Of a stretch of 14,268 nt of DNA, positions 1-7,269 are shown one piece after another. The notes beneath the pieces were generated by a model. The model searched no databases, was not told the DNA's origin, and saw only the letters and a list, made by a program, of their open reading frames with translations. Both the position numbers and the translations under genes were made by a program. Location of the stretch: the NCBI GenBank assembly GCA_031281855.1, contig JAITEW010000091.1:1-14268 (forward strand). The letters run 5' to 3'. Each line of letters begins with the position of its first letter. Position 1 is the first letter of the stretch. The stretch comes from Treponema sp. Its GTDB lineage: Bacteria; Spirochaetota; Spirochaetia; Treponematales; Breznakiellaceae.

Positions 1-135
1 AGAGAGGCGGCTGCTACAAAAGATCGGAAAATTTTCATAAATAAGCTCCAGGCATAAAACGCTTCTCTCGACTATAGCACAAGGACGGGGAATTTTCTAT
101 GTACTGAAGTTGTCCAAAACTTGATCCCAATTATT

Positions 136-155
136 CCCCGAAGCCCCGGGGTTTT
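136..155 (+). terminator. weak terminator-like hairpin upstream of the Cas2-like gene
   Basis: A 5-bp GC stem (CCCCG at 136-140, CGGGG at 147-151) with a 6-base loop is followed by TTTT. It could end a transcript entering from the left, but the stem is short and the T-run is only four bases. The rest of 1-264 shows only short reading frames closing at about 40-60, which could be the tail of an upstream gene. A possible -35 (TTGTCA, 169-174) lacks a convincing -10. Confidence 0.22.
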
Positions 156-264
156 CATTGCTCCCGGCTTGTCAGGGCTAATTGCGGGTCAGGTTTAGCC
201 GTTCTGTAGCGGGGGTTGGTTGAATTCCCTTTACAAAACCCCAGTTTTTCCTTAATCTAAAGGC

Positions 265-549
265 ATGTTTGTTTCTATCGCTGTGGACCCCGGTTCTGAA
301 GGAAGGGCGAAGGAACTGGCGGAACTTTTGAGGCAGTACGGGTTTGAGAAAGTTCAGCGGGGTCTCTGGGAGTCGGCATTCGTGTCTGCCGATACCCTGA
401 ACAGGCTGAAACGGGACCTGGACAAGGCCACAGACGCCTTTGATCGGCTCAGGCTGTTTCAGTTTCCTATAGACGGAACCCTGGTGCTTACGTCTCTGCG
501 GGAGAAACAGTGGCGGCGCATGGTGGCCAGGAATACCGGTAAAAAATAG
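265..549 (+). CDS. orphan Cas2-like small protein (ferredoxin-fold)
   Basis: This 94-residue protein has the layout of the Cas2 family. Strand 1 ends in an aspartate (MFVSIAVD, Asp8), the position of the conserved metal-binding Asp of Cas2. It is followed by a basic helix (GRAKELAELLRQYG), then VQRGLWES, which matches the usual 'QRSVFE'-type second strand, and a C-terminal FQFP...TLVL strand. Length is typical for Cas2 (about 80-100 aa). In CRISPR systems Cas2 pairs with Cas1 to integrate spacers, but no cas1, effector or repeat array is visible here. It sits 13 bases before prfB, so it probably belongs to a housekeeping transcript. The ribosome site is poor (AAGG almost touching the ATG). 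It could be a VapD- or Cas2-type RNase, or a domesticated relative with another role. Family assignment is fairly sure; function is unknown. Confidence 0.75.
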   Translation: MFVSIAVDPGSEGRAKELAELLRQYGFEKVQRGLWESAFVSADTLNRLKRDLDKATDAFDRLRLFQFPIDGTLVLTSLREKQWRRMVARNTGKK

Positions 550-551
550 AC

Positions 552-556
552 GGAGG
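552..556 (+). promoter_or_regulatory. ribosome binding site fixing the prfB start
   Basis: A perfect GGAGG lies six bases before the ATG at 563. It supports starting prfB there, in the short frame before the internal TGA, rather than at the in-frame ATG at 729, which has no such site. Confidence 0.85.
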
Positions 557-562
557 ACGCAA

Positions 563-1673
563 ATGCTTTTATCCGAAATGGGCGCTCCTATTGGAGAATT
601 GAAAAACCGCATCAACGAAACCTGGAGGCGTCTTTGAAGACGCTGATTTTGCCGGGCGCATAGCCGAACTGGAAGCAAAAACCGGGGAAGCTGACTTTTG
701 GAACGATTCAGGCAGGGCTGAAAAGCTCATGGCTGAACACAAGACCCTTAAAAACCGTTACGAACCCTGGCGGAGCCTCAAGGAAGGGATGGAGGATCTG
801 GAAACCCTCTACGAGCTTTCATCAGAGGAAAAAGACGAATCCCAGGGCCCGGAAATCGAAGCGGCGTTGAAGGATCTCACCGCGCGCTACGAAAAGCAAA
901 ATATTCTGGAACTCATGAGCGGGGAAGTGGACAGGAACGGCTGTTTCCTGACGGTCCATTCCGGGGCCGGCGGGACCGAGGCCTGCGACTGGTCGGGGAT
1001 GCTCTACCGCATGTACCTGCGCTGGGCGGAACGCAGGGGGTTTTCTGTCGAAGAAGAAGACCGCCTTGAAGCCGAAGGGGGCATAAAATCCGCTACGGTA
1101 AAAATCGAAGGCGACTATGCCTACGGCTGCCTCAAGGGCGAGTCAGGGGTGCACCGGCTGGTCCGTATCTCGCCTTTTGACGCCAATGCCAGACGGCACA
1201 CGTCGTTCGCATCGGTTTATGTGTTTCCTGTAATCGACGATTCTATCGAAGTGGAAATACGCCCTGAGGATCTCAGAGTGGATACCTACCGTTCAGGCGG
1301 CGCCGGGGGCCAGCATGTGAACAAGACCGACAGCGCCGTGCGTTTTACCCACCTTCCTACAGGGATCGTTGTCGCATGCCAGAATGAACGGAGCCAGATT
1401 AAAAACCGGGCCATTGCCATGAGCATGCTCAAGGCGCGGCTCTATGAGTATTACCGGCAGGAAAAGGAAAAGGAAAACGAACGGTTCGCGCAGGAGAAAA
1501 AGGACATCTCCTGGGGAAACCAGATCCGGTCCTATGTTTTCCAGCCTTACACTATGGTAAAGGATTACCGGACCAAAGCGGAAATCGGCAACATCCAGGC
1601 TGTGATGGACGGCGATATCGATTTATTTATAGAAGAATACCTGCGTTTCGCGTGGAATAACGCTCATGGATAA
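563..1673 (+). CDS. prfB: peptide chain release factor 2, made by programmed +1 frameshift
   Basis: RF2 recognises UGA and UAA stop codons and triggers peptide release on the ribosome. The reading is 563-634 (24 codons), a one-base skip at 635, then 636-1673, giving 369 aa (E. coli RF2 is 365). After the shift the product reads LEDADFAGRIAELEAK, which continues smoothly into the family N-terminal domain. The RF2 stop-recognition tripeptide SPF is at about residues 203-205 and the catalytic GGQ (GAGGQHVNKTDSAVRF) at about 248-250, both close to their E. coli positions. The C-terminal GNQIRSYVFQPY and KDYRT motifs are intact. The start is set by GGAGG at 552-556. The stop overlaps the next ORF by 8 bases. 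A naive annotation starting at 729 would lose 55 residues. Expression is expected to be autoregulated: low RF2 stalls the ribosome at TGA and favours the shift. Confidence 0.96.
624..637 (+). promoter_or_regulatory. prfB programmed +1 frameshift site
   Basis: An internal Shine-Dalgarno-like GGAGG (624-628), a 3-base spacer CGT, the slippery CTT (632-634) and an in-frame TGA (635-637) reproduce the E. coli prfB recoding signal (AGGGGG-TAT-CTT-TGA), including the spacing. Reading resumes at GAA 636. The base after TGA is A here, where E. coli has C. Confidence 0.93.
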
Positions 1674-3207
1674 AAATCCGGCTGCGCTTCGTGTGTTCCT
1701 GCTTTTCATGTTCTTCTGTTTTCTTGTTTCCGCTGTATACAGCAAAGGGGATGCCGAAGAGCCCGCGGCGCCTATCAACGGCGAATGGGTCCTGTGTATT
1801 ACCGCTTTCGACACCTCCCCCCTTCCTGCGGGACGCCGGCTTTTGGGCGATATACTTGCCCGGGACCTGGCAGGGGCCCTGGAGGACATAGACCGCCGCT
1901 ACCGGGACGGCGAAGAACTGGACTATTACCGGAATTACGCGTGGCAGAAAGCCAAAACCGCTGTTGCGAAAAACCTTGGAACTAAACGGAACGAACGAGA
2001 TCTCCTGCTCTACCAGGGAAAAGCGGGGTGGGAGTACCGGAAGCTCCTTAAAGCCAAGGAGGTTGATATAGCGAAGCTGGAGGAGGAGCTGAAAAACCTG
2101 GAATCCCAGGGGCCTTCTGTTGCCGGGGAGCCTCTCTTTAAATTCGCCGATTCCAACAAGAACGGAGCCTGGCCGGCGCCTCCCAAGGCCGGAGGGGAGT
2201 ACCGTTTCTGTACAACCCAGAAAGCCGATGCTTTTCTTTGCGGCACAGTATCGGAATACCACGGCCGCGTCCTCCTGAGCCTCAGGATGTACACCCTCTA
2301 TACCCGCTCCTACGCCTGGGAGGACGACGTTATTTTTTCTTCAGAGGATCTTAACGGGGCTATGGACGAACTTTCGTTCAGGCTTATAGCGGCGGTTTCG
2401 GACACCCTCCCTGGGGCTATAACGGTCCGCGTCCAGCCTGAGGAGGCTATGGTGCTTATCAACGGCGTTTACGCCGGCCAGGGGGAGACGCCTGCAAGGA
2501 CTTTTGTTCCAGGCGCCGCGGAAGTAGAGGTATACGCTGAGGGATATTCTTCGGCGGCTGTCAACACGGAGCTTAACTCCGGGGAACTTGCGGAACTGTA
2601 CATCAACCTTTCACCTCTGAGCCGTTCGGTTTTTAAGGTGGATGTTCCGGGAAACGAAGGGTCTTCGGTGTACCTGGGGAGCCTCTACATGGGAACCGCC
2701 CCTCTTACCCTGGATCTGCCCAGGGACCAGTACGCCTATATCAGCGTAGAAACACCATCTGGCGAAACAGGGTCCGCAGTGTACCGGCAAGGCGGGATTG
2801 TCAGAGGGAAGGCGGAATTTGTACGCCCGAGCCGGGACGCCGGGGAAACCCTGGCCTTTACGGCATCAGTTCCTGTATCGCCTGAAGAAAAGCGGGTAAA
2901 CACGGCGCGGAGAAAATTCTACGGCGCTTACGGACGCCTTTGGGTCGCCCTGCCTCTTTCGCTTCTTACTATCTCTATAGCCGGGAATTACGTTGACGCC
3001 TATAATTATTCCGTTACTACAGGAGCGGCTGATGCGGGTATGTATAACAAAGCGGTGAACAGCAATTACTTCACAGTAGGCGCCTATGCGGTGATAGGCC
3101 TCGCTGCGGCTGATACGGTTTTCAGGATCATCCGCTACCTTTATACCTCCGGGGCGGACGCCGCTCCTATTGCCCGGTTTCCAAACCAGGAGCCTGTTAT
3201 AAAATGA
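1666..3207 (+). CDS. exported PEGA-domain protein with C-terminal membrane segments
   Basis: The protein is 513 aa. Residues 1-26 form a signal peptide or anchor (a hydrophobic run FLLFMFFCFLVSAVYS after a short basic start). Residues 30-250 look extracytoplasmic and include a charged, possibly coiled segment at about 125-150. Residues about 252-318 match a PEGA domain (ITVRVQPEEAMVLINGVYAG ... VEVYAEGY), and about 320-385 a second, more diverged PEGA-like copy (VYLGSLYMGTAPLTLDLP). Two hydrophobic helices follow, at about 424-440 and 468-490. PEGA domains are surface or periplasmic beta modules found in many spirochete proteins; no enzymatic motif is seen. The start overlaps the end of prfB by 8 bases with only a weak ribosome site, so coupled translation is likely. 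Its place between prfB and ftsY suggests an envelope role, but the specific function is unknown. Confidence 0.8.
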   Translation: MDKNPAALRVFLLFMFFCFLVSAVYSKGDAEEPAAPINGEWVLCITAFDTSPLPAGRRLLGDILARDLAGALEDIDRRYRDGEELDYYRNYAWQKAKTAVAKNLGTKRNERDLLLYQGKAGWEYRKLLKAKEVDIAKLEEELKNLESQGPSVAGEPLFKFADSNKNGAWPAPPKAGGEYRFCTTQKADAFLCGTVSEYHGRVLLSLRMYTLYTRSYAWEDDVIFSSEDLNGAMDELSFRLIAAVSDTLPGAITVRVQPEEAMVLINGVYAGQGETPARTFVPGAAEVEVYAEGYSSAAVNTELNSGELAELYINLSPLSRSVFKVDVPGNEGSSVYLGSLYMGTAPLTLDLPRDQYAYISVETPSGETGSAVYRQGGIVRGKAEFVRPSRDAGETLAFTASVPVSPEEKRVNTARRKFYGAYGRLWVALPLSLLTISIAGNYVDAYNYSVTTGAADAGMYNKAVNSNYFTVGAYAVIGLAAADTVFRIIRYLYTSGADAAPIARFPNQEPVIK

Positions 3208-4121
3208 ACAGCTTTGCGGAAAAACTGAAAAATTTTTTCAAACCCGGAAAGGCCCTTTCTGAAGAGGTCTTTGAGGATCTTACGGATCTTCTCGTAGAAG
3301 GGGATTTTGGAGCCTCAGGGGCTTACGATGTTGCGGATAAACTCCGGGATCTCTGCAGGAAGGAGAAAATAAACGATGGCGACGGCGCCAGGAGGATGCT
3401 TGCCAGGCTCCTTGAGGAAATCCTTACCGCCAATAAGGCAAAAGGGGCGCCTGAAAACGGAAACCCCGCAGCCCCCGGGGCAGGGGGGATCTTCTCCGGC
3501 CAGGACTTGAAGATTCTTATGCTCCTTGGGGTGAACGGCGTAGGGAAAACCACCACTGCCGCCAAACTGGCAAGCCTTGCCCTGGGGTACGGTAAAAAAC
3601 CCATTCTCGCAGCAGGGGATACCTTCAGGGCGGCGGCTATCGATCAGATAAAGATCCACGGCGAGCGGCTTGGGGTGCGCGTGGTAGCCCACCGGCACGG
3701 CGGGGATCCTGCGGCGGTTATTTACGACGCCGTCGAAGCCGCCCAGGCCGGAGGCGGAGATGTAATTATCGCCGATACGGCAGGGAGGATGCATACCAAA
3801 TCCGCCCTTATAGAGGAGCTTAAAAAAATTGACCGCGTAGTGGAATCACGGGCAAAAAACGCGGAATATATCAAATACCTGGTACTGGACGCCACTACCG
3901 GAAGAAACGCCCTGGCTCAGGCCGAGATTTTCCACGCCGCTGTTCCCCTTAAAGGGGCGATCCTTACCAAGTACGATTCCAGCGCCAAAGGCGGGGTTGT
4001 CTTTTCCCTTGCCAGGGATCTGGGGCTTCGGGTTGTTTTTCTCTGTACAGGGGAAAAATACGGGGATATCCGGACTTTTGATCCGAAAAGCTATGCCGAA
4101 GAATTCGCCGGCCTTGTTTAA
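3204..4121 (+). CDS. ftsY: signal recognition particle receptor FtsY
   Basis: FtsY is the membrane-associated SRP GTPase that docks Ffh-ribosome complexes at the Sec translocon. The 305-aa sequence has the helical N domain (about 1-90) and the NG GTPase core: P-loop GVNGVGKTT (109-117), DTFRAAA (139-145), DTAGR (191-195), DATTGRNALAQA (229-240) and the closing GEKYGDIRTFDP. The guanine-specificity motif reads TKYD (255-258) instead of the usual TKLD, followed by SSAKGG where GTAKGG is usual. The acidic A domain of E. coli FtsY is absent, as in many shorter homologues. The start overlaps the previous stop as ATGA, with AGGAG 11 bases upstream. It lies in the same operon as the Lol transporter genes, consistent with shared demand for envelope protein export. 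Assignment is firm. Confidence 0.96.
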   Translation: MNSFAEKLKNFFKPGKALSEEVFEDLTDLLVEGDFGASGAYDVADKLRDLCRKEKINDGDGARRMLARLLEEILTANKAKGAPENGNPAAPGAGGIFSGQDLKILMLLGVNGVGKTTTAAKLASLALGYGKKPILAAGDTFRAAAIDQIKIHGERLGVRVVAHRHGGDPAAVIYDAVEAAQAGGGDVIIADTAGRMHTKSALIEELKKIDRVVESRAKNAEYIKYLVLDATTGRNALAQAEIFHAAVPLKGAILTKYDSSAKGGVVFSLARDLGLRVVFLCTGEKYGDIRTFDPKSYAEEFAGLV

Positions 4122-5235
4122 GGCGTTTTTTCTGATTCTCTTGAGCTGCGCTCCCCTTTCGGCCCAGGAAGAAGCCGGGGAGCCGGACAGCCGGGTCTGG
4201 TATATCTCCAACGCTTCAGGTATGACGCTTGAACAGATACCTTCCGGTTTTGCGGCGTTGAGGAACGAGTACAGCCTTTCCGTAGGGAGCGCCCTTGTCT
4301 CTGAGGCGCCTGAGCTGCTTCTTCCCTACTGGGACCCTTCTTTCAGGATAGAGCTCCGGGTCCTTTATGAAAAAGGCGCCGAGATCCGCCGGCAGTGGAT
4401 CTTCAGGGATGAAAAGGGGGCGGCCAGGCTCAACGCCTCGGGTTCAGGGGGGATATTCGGCGGGGCTCCGGAAGAAAATGAAAAGCAGGCGGGTTTTATC
4501 GAAGTCTATAACGAAGGCCGCTACATTACCGAAGAGCGCCAGTTTCCGGGAGACGGGACCGAACTGGTTTTCCGTTTCAGCTATACAGGGAGAACCCTGA
4601 TAAAAGCGGAATCGTGGATCCTTGAAGCCGCGTCAGACGCTGAACCCCGCGGGGCCGGCCTTGTTCCTGTAACAACCGATTACTACCGTTATACGAGATC
4701 CAATTCCCTCAGGGCTATTGAACGCTGGTATCATTCCGAAGCGGAAGCGTCAGAAGGCAATAAGGTCAAGGTTCTTTTTCCCAGCATAAGCCCCGGGTTT
4801 TCCAAAAACGTTGAATTTGTGAACCCCGGGGCCGTGTACAGCAACGACTTCTTCAGGGACATCGTCCTCCCTACAGGGATACATGTAACCTATGTTACCG
4901 ATTCCCGCGGGAGGGTCCAAAGCGAGATCCGTAAAGACAGCGAGGGAACCGTACTGGCTGAGATCCGGAACACCTGGTCAGGGGATCGTCTGGAATCGGT
5001 ACAATGGGAGTCGGCAGACGGCGAAGGTGTGACGGAATTCGAATACGACGACCAGGGGAACCGTATCATGGAGCGTAATTTCCGCAGCGGGGTTTTGGAA
5101 CGGACCGTGCGCTCCCGGGGGAACCGGGATATAGAGGAACTGTACATCAACGGCGAAGCGGTGCTCCGGGCGGTCTGGGAGGAGGGGCGTAAAATTTCAG
5201 AGACCCGTATCAGGACCGGGAAGGGTTCCAGATGA
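4093..5235 (+). CDS. unrecognised exported protein, possible lipoprotein, with YD-like C-terminus
   Basis: I do not recognise this gene family. With the start at 4093 the product is 380 aa and opens with a clear export signal, MPKNSPALFKAFFLILLSCAPLSAQ. LLSC fits a relaxed lipobox (Cys20), and the LSAQ end could alternatively be cut by signal peptidase I. The frame is open back to 3997, but the extra 32 residues lie inside ftsY and precede the signal peptide, so I reject that start. A TTG at 4114 is another option. The mature part has no membrane helix. Residues about 265-380 repeat short motifs such as YVTDSRGRV, RKDSEGTV and FEYDDQGNRIMER, resembling YD/RHS-type beta repeats. It overlaps ftsY by 29 bases and the next permease by 4. 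Its position just before lolC-like suggests a periplasmic or lipoprotein partner or substrate of that transporter, which is inference. Confidence 0.7.
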   Translation: MPKNSPALFKAFFLILLSCAPLSAQEEAGEPDSRVWYISNASGMTLEQIPSGFAALRNEYSLSVGSALVSEAPELLLPYWDPSFRIELRVLYEKGAEIRRQWIFRDEKGAARLNASGSGGIFGGAPEENEKQAGFIEVYNEGRYITEERQFPGDGTELVFRFSYTGRTLIKAESWILEAASDAEPRGAGLVPVTTDYYRYTRSNSLRAIERWYHSEAEASEGNKVKVLFPSISPGFSKNVEFVNPGAVYSNDFFRDIVLPTGIHVTYVTDSRGRVQSEIRKDSEGTVLAEIRNTWSGDRLESVQWESADGEGVTEFEYDDQGNRIMERNFRSGVLERTVRSRGNRDIEELYINGEAVLRAVWEEGRKISETRIRTGKGSR

Positions 5236-6572
5236 AAAACGCGTGGATTGGTTTTGTAGCCGCCCGTTATGTATCCAGGGGCCGCAGGAATTCCCCTTCT
5301 CCGGTCTTTTCTGTTTTAGGGATAGCCACAGGGGTGCTGGCCCTTACGGTTATCATCGCTGTGATGAACGGTTTCCAGCTCGGTTTTATCGAAAGCATCC
5401 TGGAAATATCTTCCGGGCACATCAGGGTTGAGAATTTCCCTTCAGGGGAAACAGGCGCCGATTTGCAGAACACGATCCGGGCCCTTCCCGAAGTGGTTTC
5501 GGCGCTTCCCTTTATCGAGACCAGCGCCCTTATCCGGGGAAGGCTGACCGGTTCCCGCGGGGCGGTGATACGGGGGGTTCCCAATGACGCGCTGGAGCAG
5601 GATCCGGGGCTTGCGCGGAAACTCGATATTGAAGACGGCAGTTTTGATCTCGACGCTCCTGACAGTATAGTCCTTGGAGCGGAACTGGCGAAGTACCTGG
5701 CTGTACGGGCAGGGGACAAGGTTACGCTTCTCTCGATTTCCAGAGGGGCCTTTGGTTCGGAAAACGACGGGGACGAAGCCGGAAGCTTTCAATATACCGT
5801 TACCGGCGTATTCCGCTGCGGATTTTATGAATACGATCTTGGCTGGGCCTTTATCAACATCGACAGGGCAGAGGCGCTGGTTAACAGGGAAGAGTGGGTA
5901 GAGAAGCCTGTTCTTGAAATAAAGCTCAGGAACCGCTGGCAGGACAGACAGGGGGGGGAGAGGGTACGCTGGTTTTTGGATCGCAGCCCGCTGCCTCAGG
6001 ACGAGCCCCCAAGGGTCATTTCCTGGCGGGATTATAACCGGGCCTTCTTCGGGGCCCTGCGCACAGAGAAGCTCATGATGTTCATATTAGTAGGGCTTAT
6101 TTTTATCGTCGTAGGCCTCAACATCTTCCAGGCCCAGCGGCGGGTTGTTCTGGAACGCCGGGAGGAGATCGGCCTTCTCAGGGCCCTTGGGGCTTCAGAG
6201 ACTGCGGTAAGGCTGGTTTTTGTCTGGGATGGTTTTATCATCGGTCTGGCCGGGGCCGCCCTGGGGCTTCTTCTTGGGCTCCTCATCGCTTTCCATATCC
6301 CCGGGTTTTTCAGTTTTCTTGAACAACTGGTGAATTTTTTTATCCGCTGCGCCAACGCCTTTATGGGTCTTTTGGGCAGCGATCCCGGCGCCGGGGAATT
6401 TGCCGTTTTTTCGCCCCAGGTTTTTTATATCAAGGAAATTCCTTCGCGGGTAGTGCCTCACGAAGTTGTCCTGATAGTTCTGTTCGGGTTTTTATCGGCC
6501 CTTCTGGCGGCGTGGTTCGCGTCAGGGAAGGCGTCCAAGACCAAACCTGCGGAGGTTTTGCGGTATGAGTAG
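5232..6572 (+). CDS. lolC: LolC/LolE-family lipoprotein-releasing permease (first)
   Basis: Membrane subunit of a LolCDE-type ABC transporter, which in other bacteria extracts mature lipoproteins from the inner membrane and hands them to a periplasmic carrier. The 446-aa protein has the family topology: TM1 at about 24-46, ending in the hallmark VMNGFQ and followed by SGHIRV; a large periplasmic domain (about 50-275); then TM2 about 280-300, TM3 about 329-354 and TM4 about 411-430. The coupling region VVLERREEIGLLRALGAS and the C-terminal TKPAEVLRYE closely resemble E. coli LolC. It starts on an ATGA overlap with the previous gene. The C-letter is given by gene order, not by separating C from E. 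Codons 239-242 contain a run of eight Gs (5951-5958), a possible slippage site. Confidence 0.9.
   Translation: MKNAWIGFVAARYVSRGRRNSPSPVFSVLGIATGVLALTVIIAVMNGFQLGFIESILEISSGHIRVENFPSGETGADLQNTIRALPEVVSALPFIETSALIRGRLTGSRGAVIRGVPNDALEQDPGLARKLDIEDGSFDLDAPDSIVLGAELAKYLAVRAGDKVTLLSISRGAFGSENDGDEAGSFQYTVTGVFRCGFYEYDLGWAFINIDRAEALVNREEWVEKPVLEIKLRNRWQDRQGGERVRWFLDRSPLPQDEPPRVISWRDYNRAFFGALRTEKLMMFILVGLIFIVVGLNIFQAQRRVVLERREEIGLLRALGASETAVRLVFVWDGFIIGLAGAALGLLLGLLIAFHIPGFFSFLEQLVNFFIRCANAFMGLLGSDPGAGEFAVFSPQVFYIKEIPSRVVPHEVVLIVLFGFLSALLAAWFASGKASKTKPAEVLRYE
5951..5958 (+). repeat. G8 homopolymer inside lolC-like gene
   Basis: Eight consecutive Gs lie in frame at the RQGGER codons. A one-base change would shift the frame and remove TM2-TM4. 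Confidence 0.9.
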
Positions 6573-7269
6573 CGGCAATGAACCGGTTGTTCTTGTTGAA
6601 AAGCTGGTAAAAAACTATATTTCAGGAACTGAAACCCTGCATATTCTTAAAGGGATACATTTCCGGGCCTTGCAGGGAACCTCGGTAGCAGTCACAGGGC
6701 AGAGCGGCAGCGGGAAAAGCACTTTTCTCAATATCCTGGGCGGTCTTGACCGCTGCGATTCGGGTTCCGTCACTGTAGCGGGAGTGAATATCACCGATCT
6801 TTCTGAAAGCGAACTTTCCGCCTACCGGCAGCGCCGCATCGGCTTTATCTTTCAGTTTCACTATCTTCTAAAAGACTTTACGGCTCTGGAAAACGTGATG
6901 CTTCCTGCTTACATGGCTGGAATGAAAAAGAAGCAAGCCCTTGAGAAAGGGGAGGCCCTTCTTGCGGACATGAAGCTCGGCAACAGGGCGGCGCATTATC
7001 CTTCCCAGCTTTCAGGAGGGGAGCGCCAGCGGGTGGCGGTAGCCAGGGCTATGGTGAACAATCCCGACATGATTCTGGCCGATGAACCTACAGGGAACCT
7101 GGATCCCCAGAACAGCGGCATGGTCGTGGAACTCCTCTACGCAGGGGCGGAAAAGTGGGGCAAGACCCTTATTGTAGTGACCCATGACGAAGCTGTGGCC
7201 CAAAGGGCCGCTTCGCGCTATACCCTGGATGACGGGATACTCACCAGGACCGGAGGCAATGGACCGTGA
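6565..7269 (+). CDS. lolD: LolD-type ABC transporter ATPase
   Basis: Cytoplasmic ATPase that powers the flanking permeases. The 234-aa protein has Walker A GQSGSGKS (45-52), the Q-loop FQFHYLLKDFTALENV (about 96-111), the signature LSGGERQRVA (149-158), Walker B MILADEP (169-175) and the switch histidine in VVTHDEA (His207). The FQFH-LL-DFTALENV stretch and VNNP-LADEPTGNLD closely match E. coli LolD, separating it from generic MacB-type ATPases. The ATG has GGAGG (6551-6555) nine bases upstream and overlaps the preceding stop by 8 bases. It lies between the two permease genes, as lolD does in E. coli lolCDE. Assignment is firm at family level; cargo in this organism is inferred to be lipoproteins. 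Confidence 0.94.
   Translation: MSSGNEPVVLVEKLVKNYISGTETLHILKGIHFRALQGTSVAVTGQSGSGKSTFLNILGGLDRCDSGSVTVAGVNITDLSESELSAYRQRRIGFIFQFHYLLKDFTALENVMLPAYMAGMKKKQALEKGEALLADMKLGNRAAHYPSQLSGGERQRVAVARAMVNNPDMILADEPTGNLDPQNSGMVVELLYAGAEKWGKTLIVVTHDEAVAQRAASRYTLDDGILTRTGGNGP

Noticed and set aside
178..678. - strand open frame opposite the Cas2-like gene and the prfB start
   Set aside because: It covers the conserved RF2 frameshift site and a Cas2-like protein on the other strand; composition is low-information and there is no ribosome site.
729..1673. prfB starting at ATG 729
   Set aside because: The N-terminal RF2 sequence continues upstream through the frameshift site to ATG 563, which has a perfect GGAGG.
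1627..2262. - strand open frame of 211 codons opposite the PEGA gene
   Set aside because: Its translation shows no domain, and the + strand gene there has a signal peptide and PEGA motifs and fits the operon overlaps.
3997..4092. Upstream extension of the unknown exported protein
   Set aside because: It would lie inside ftsY and put 32 unrelated residues before a good signal peptide; the start at 4093 is preferred.
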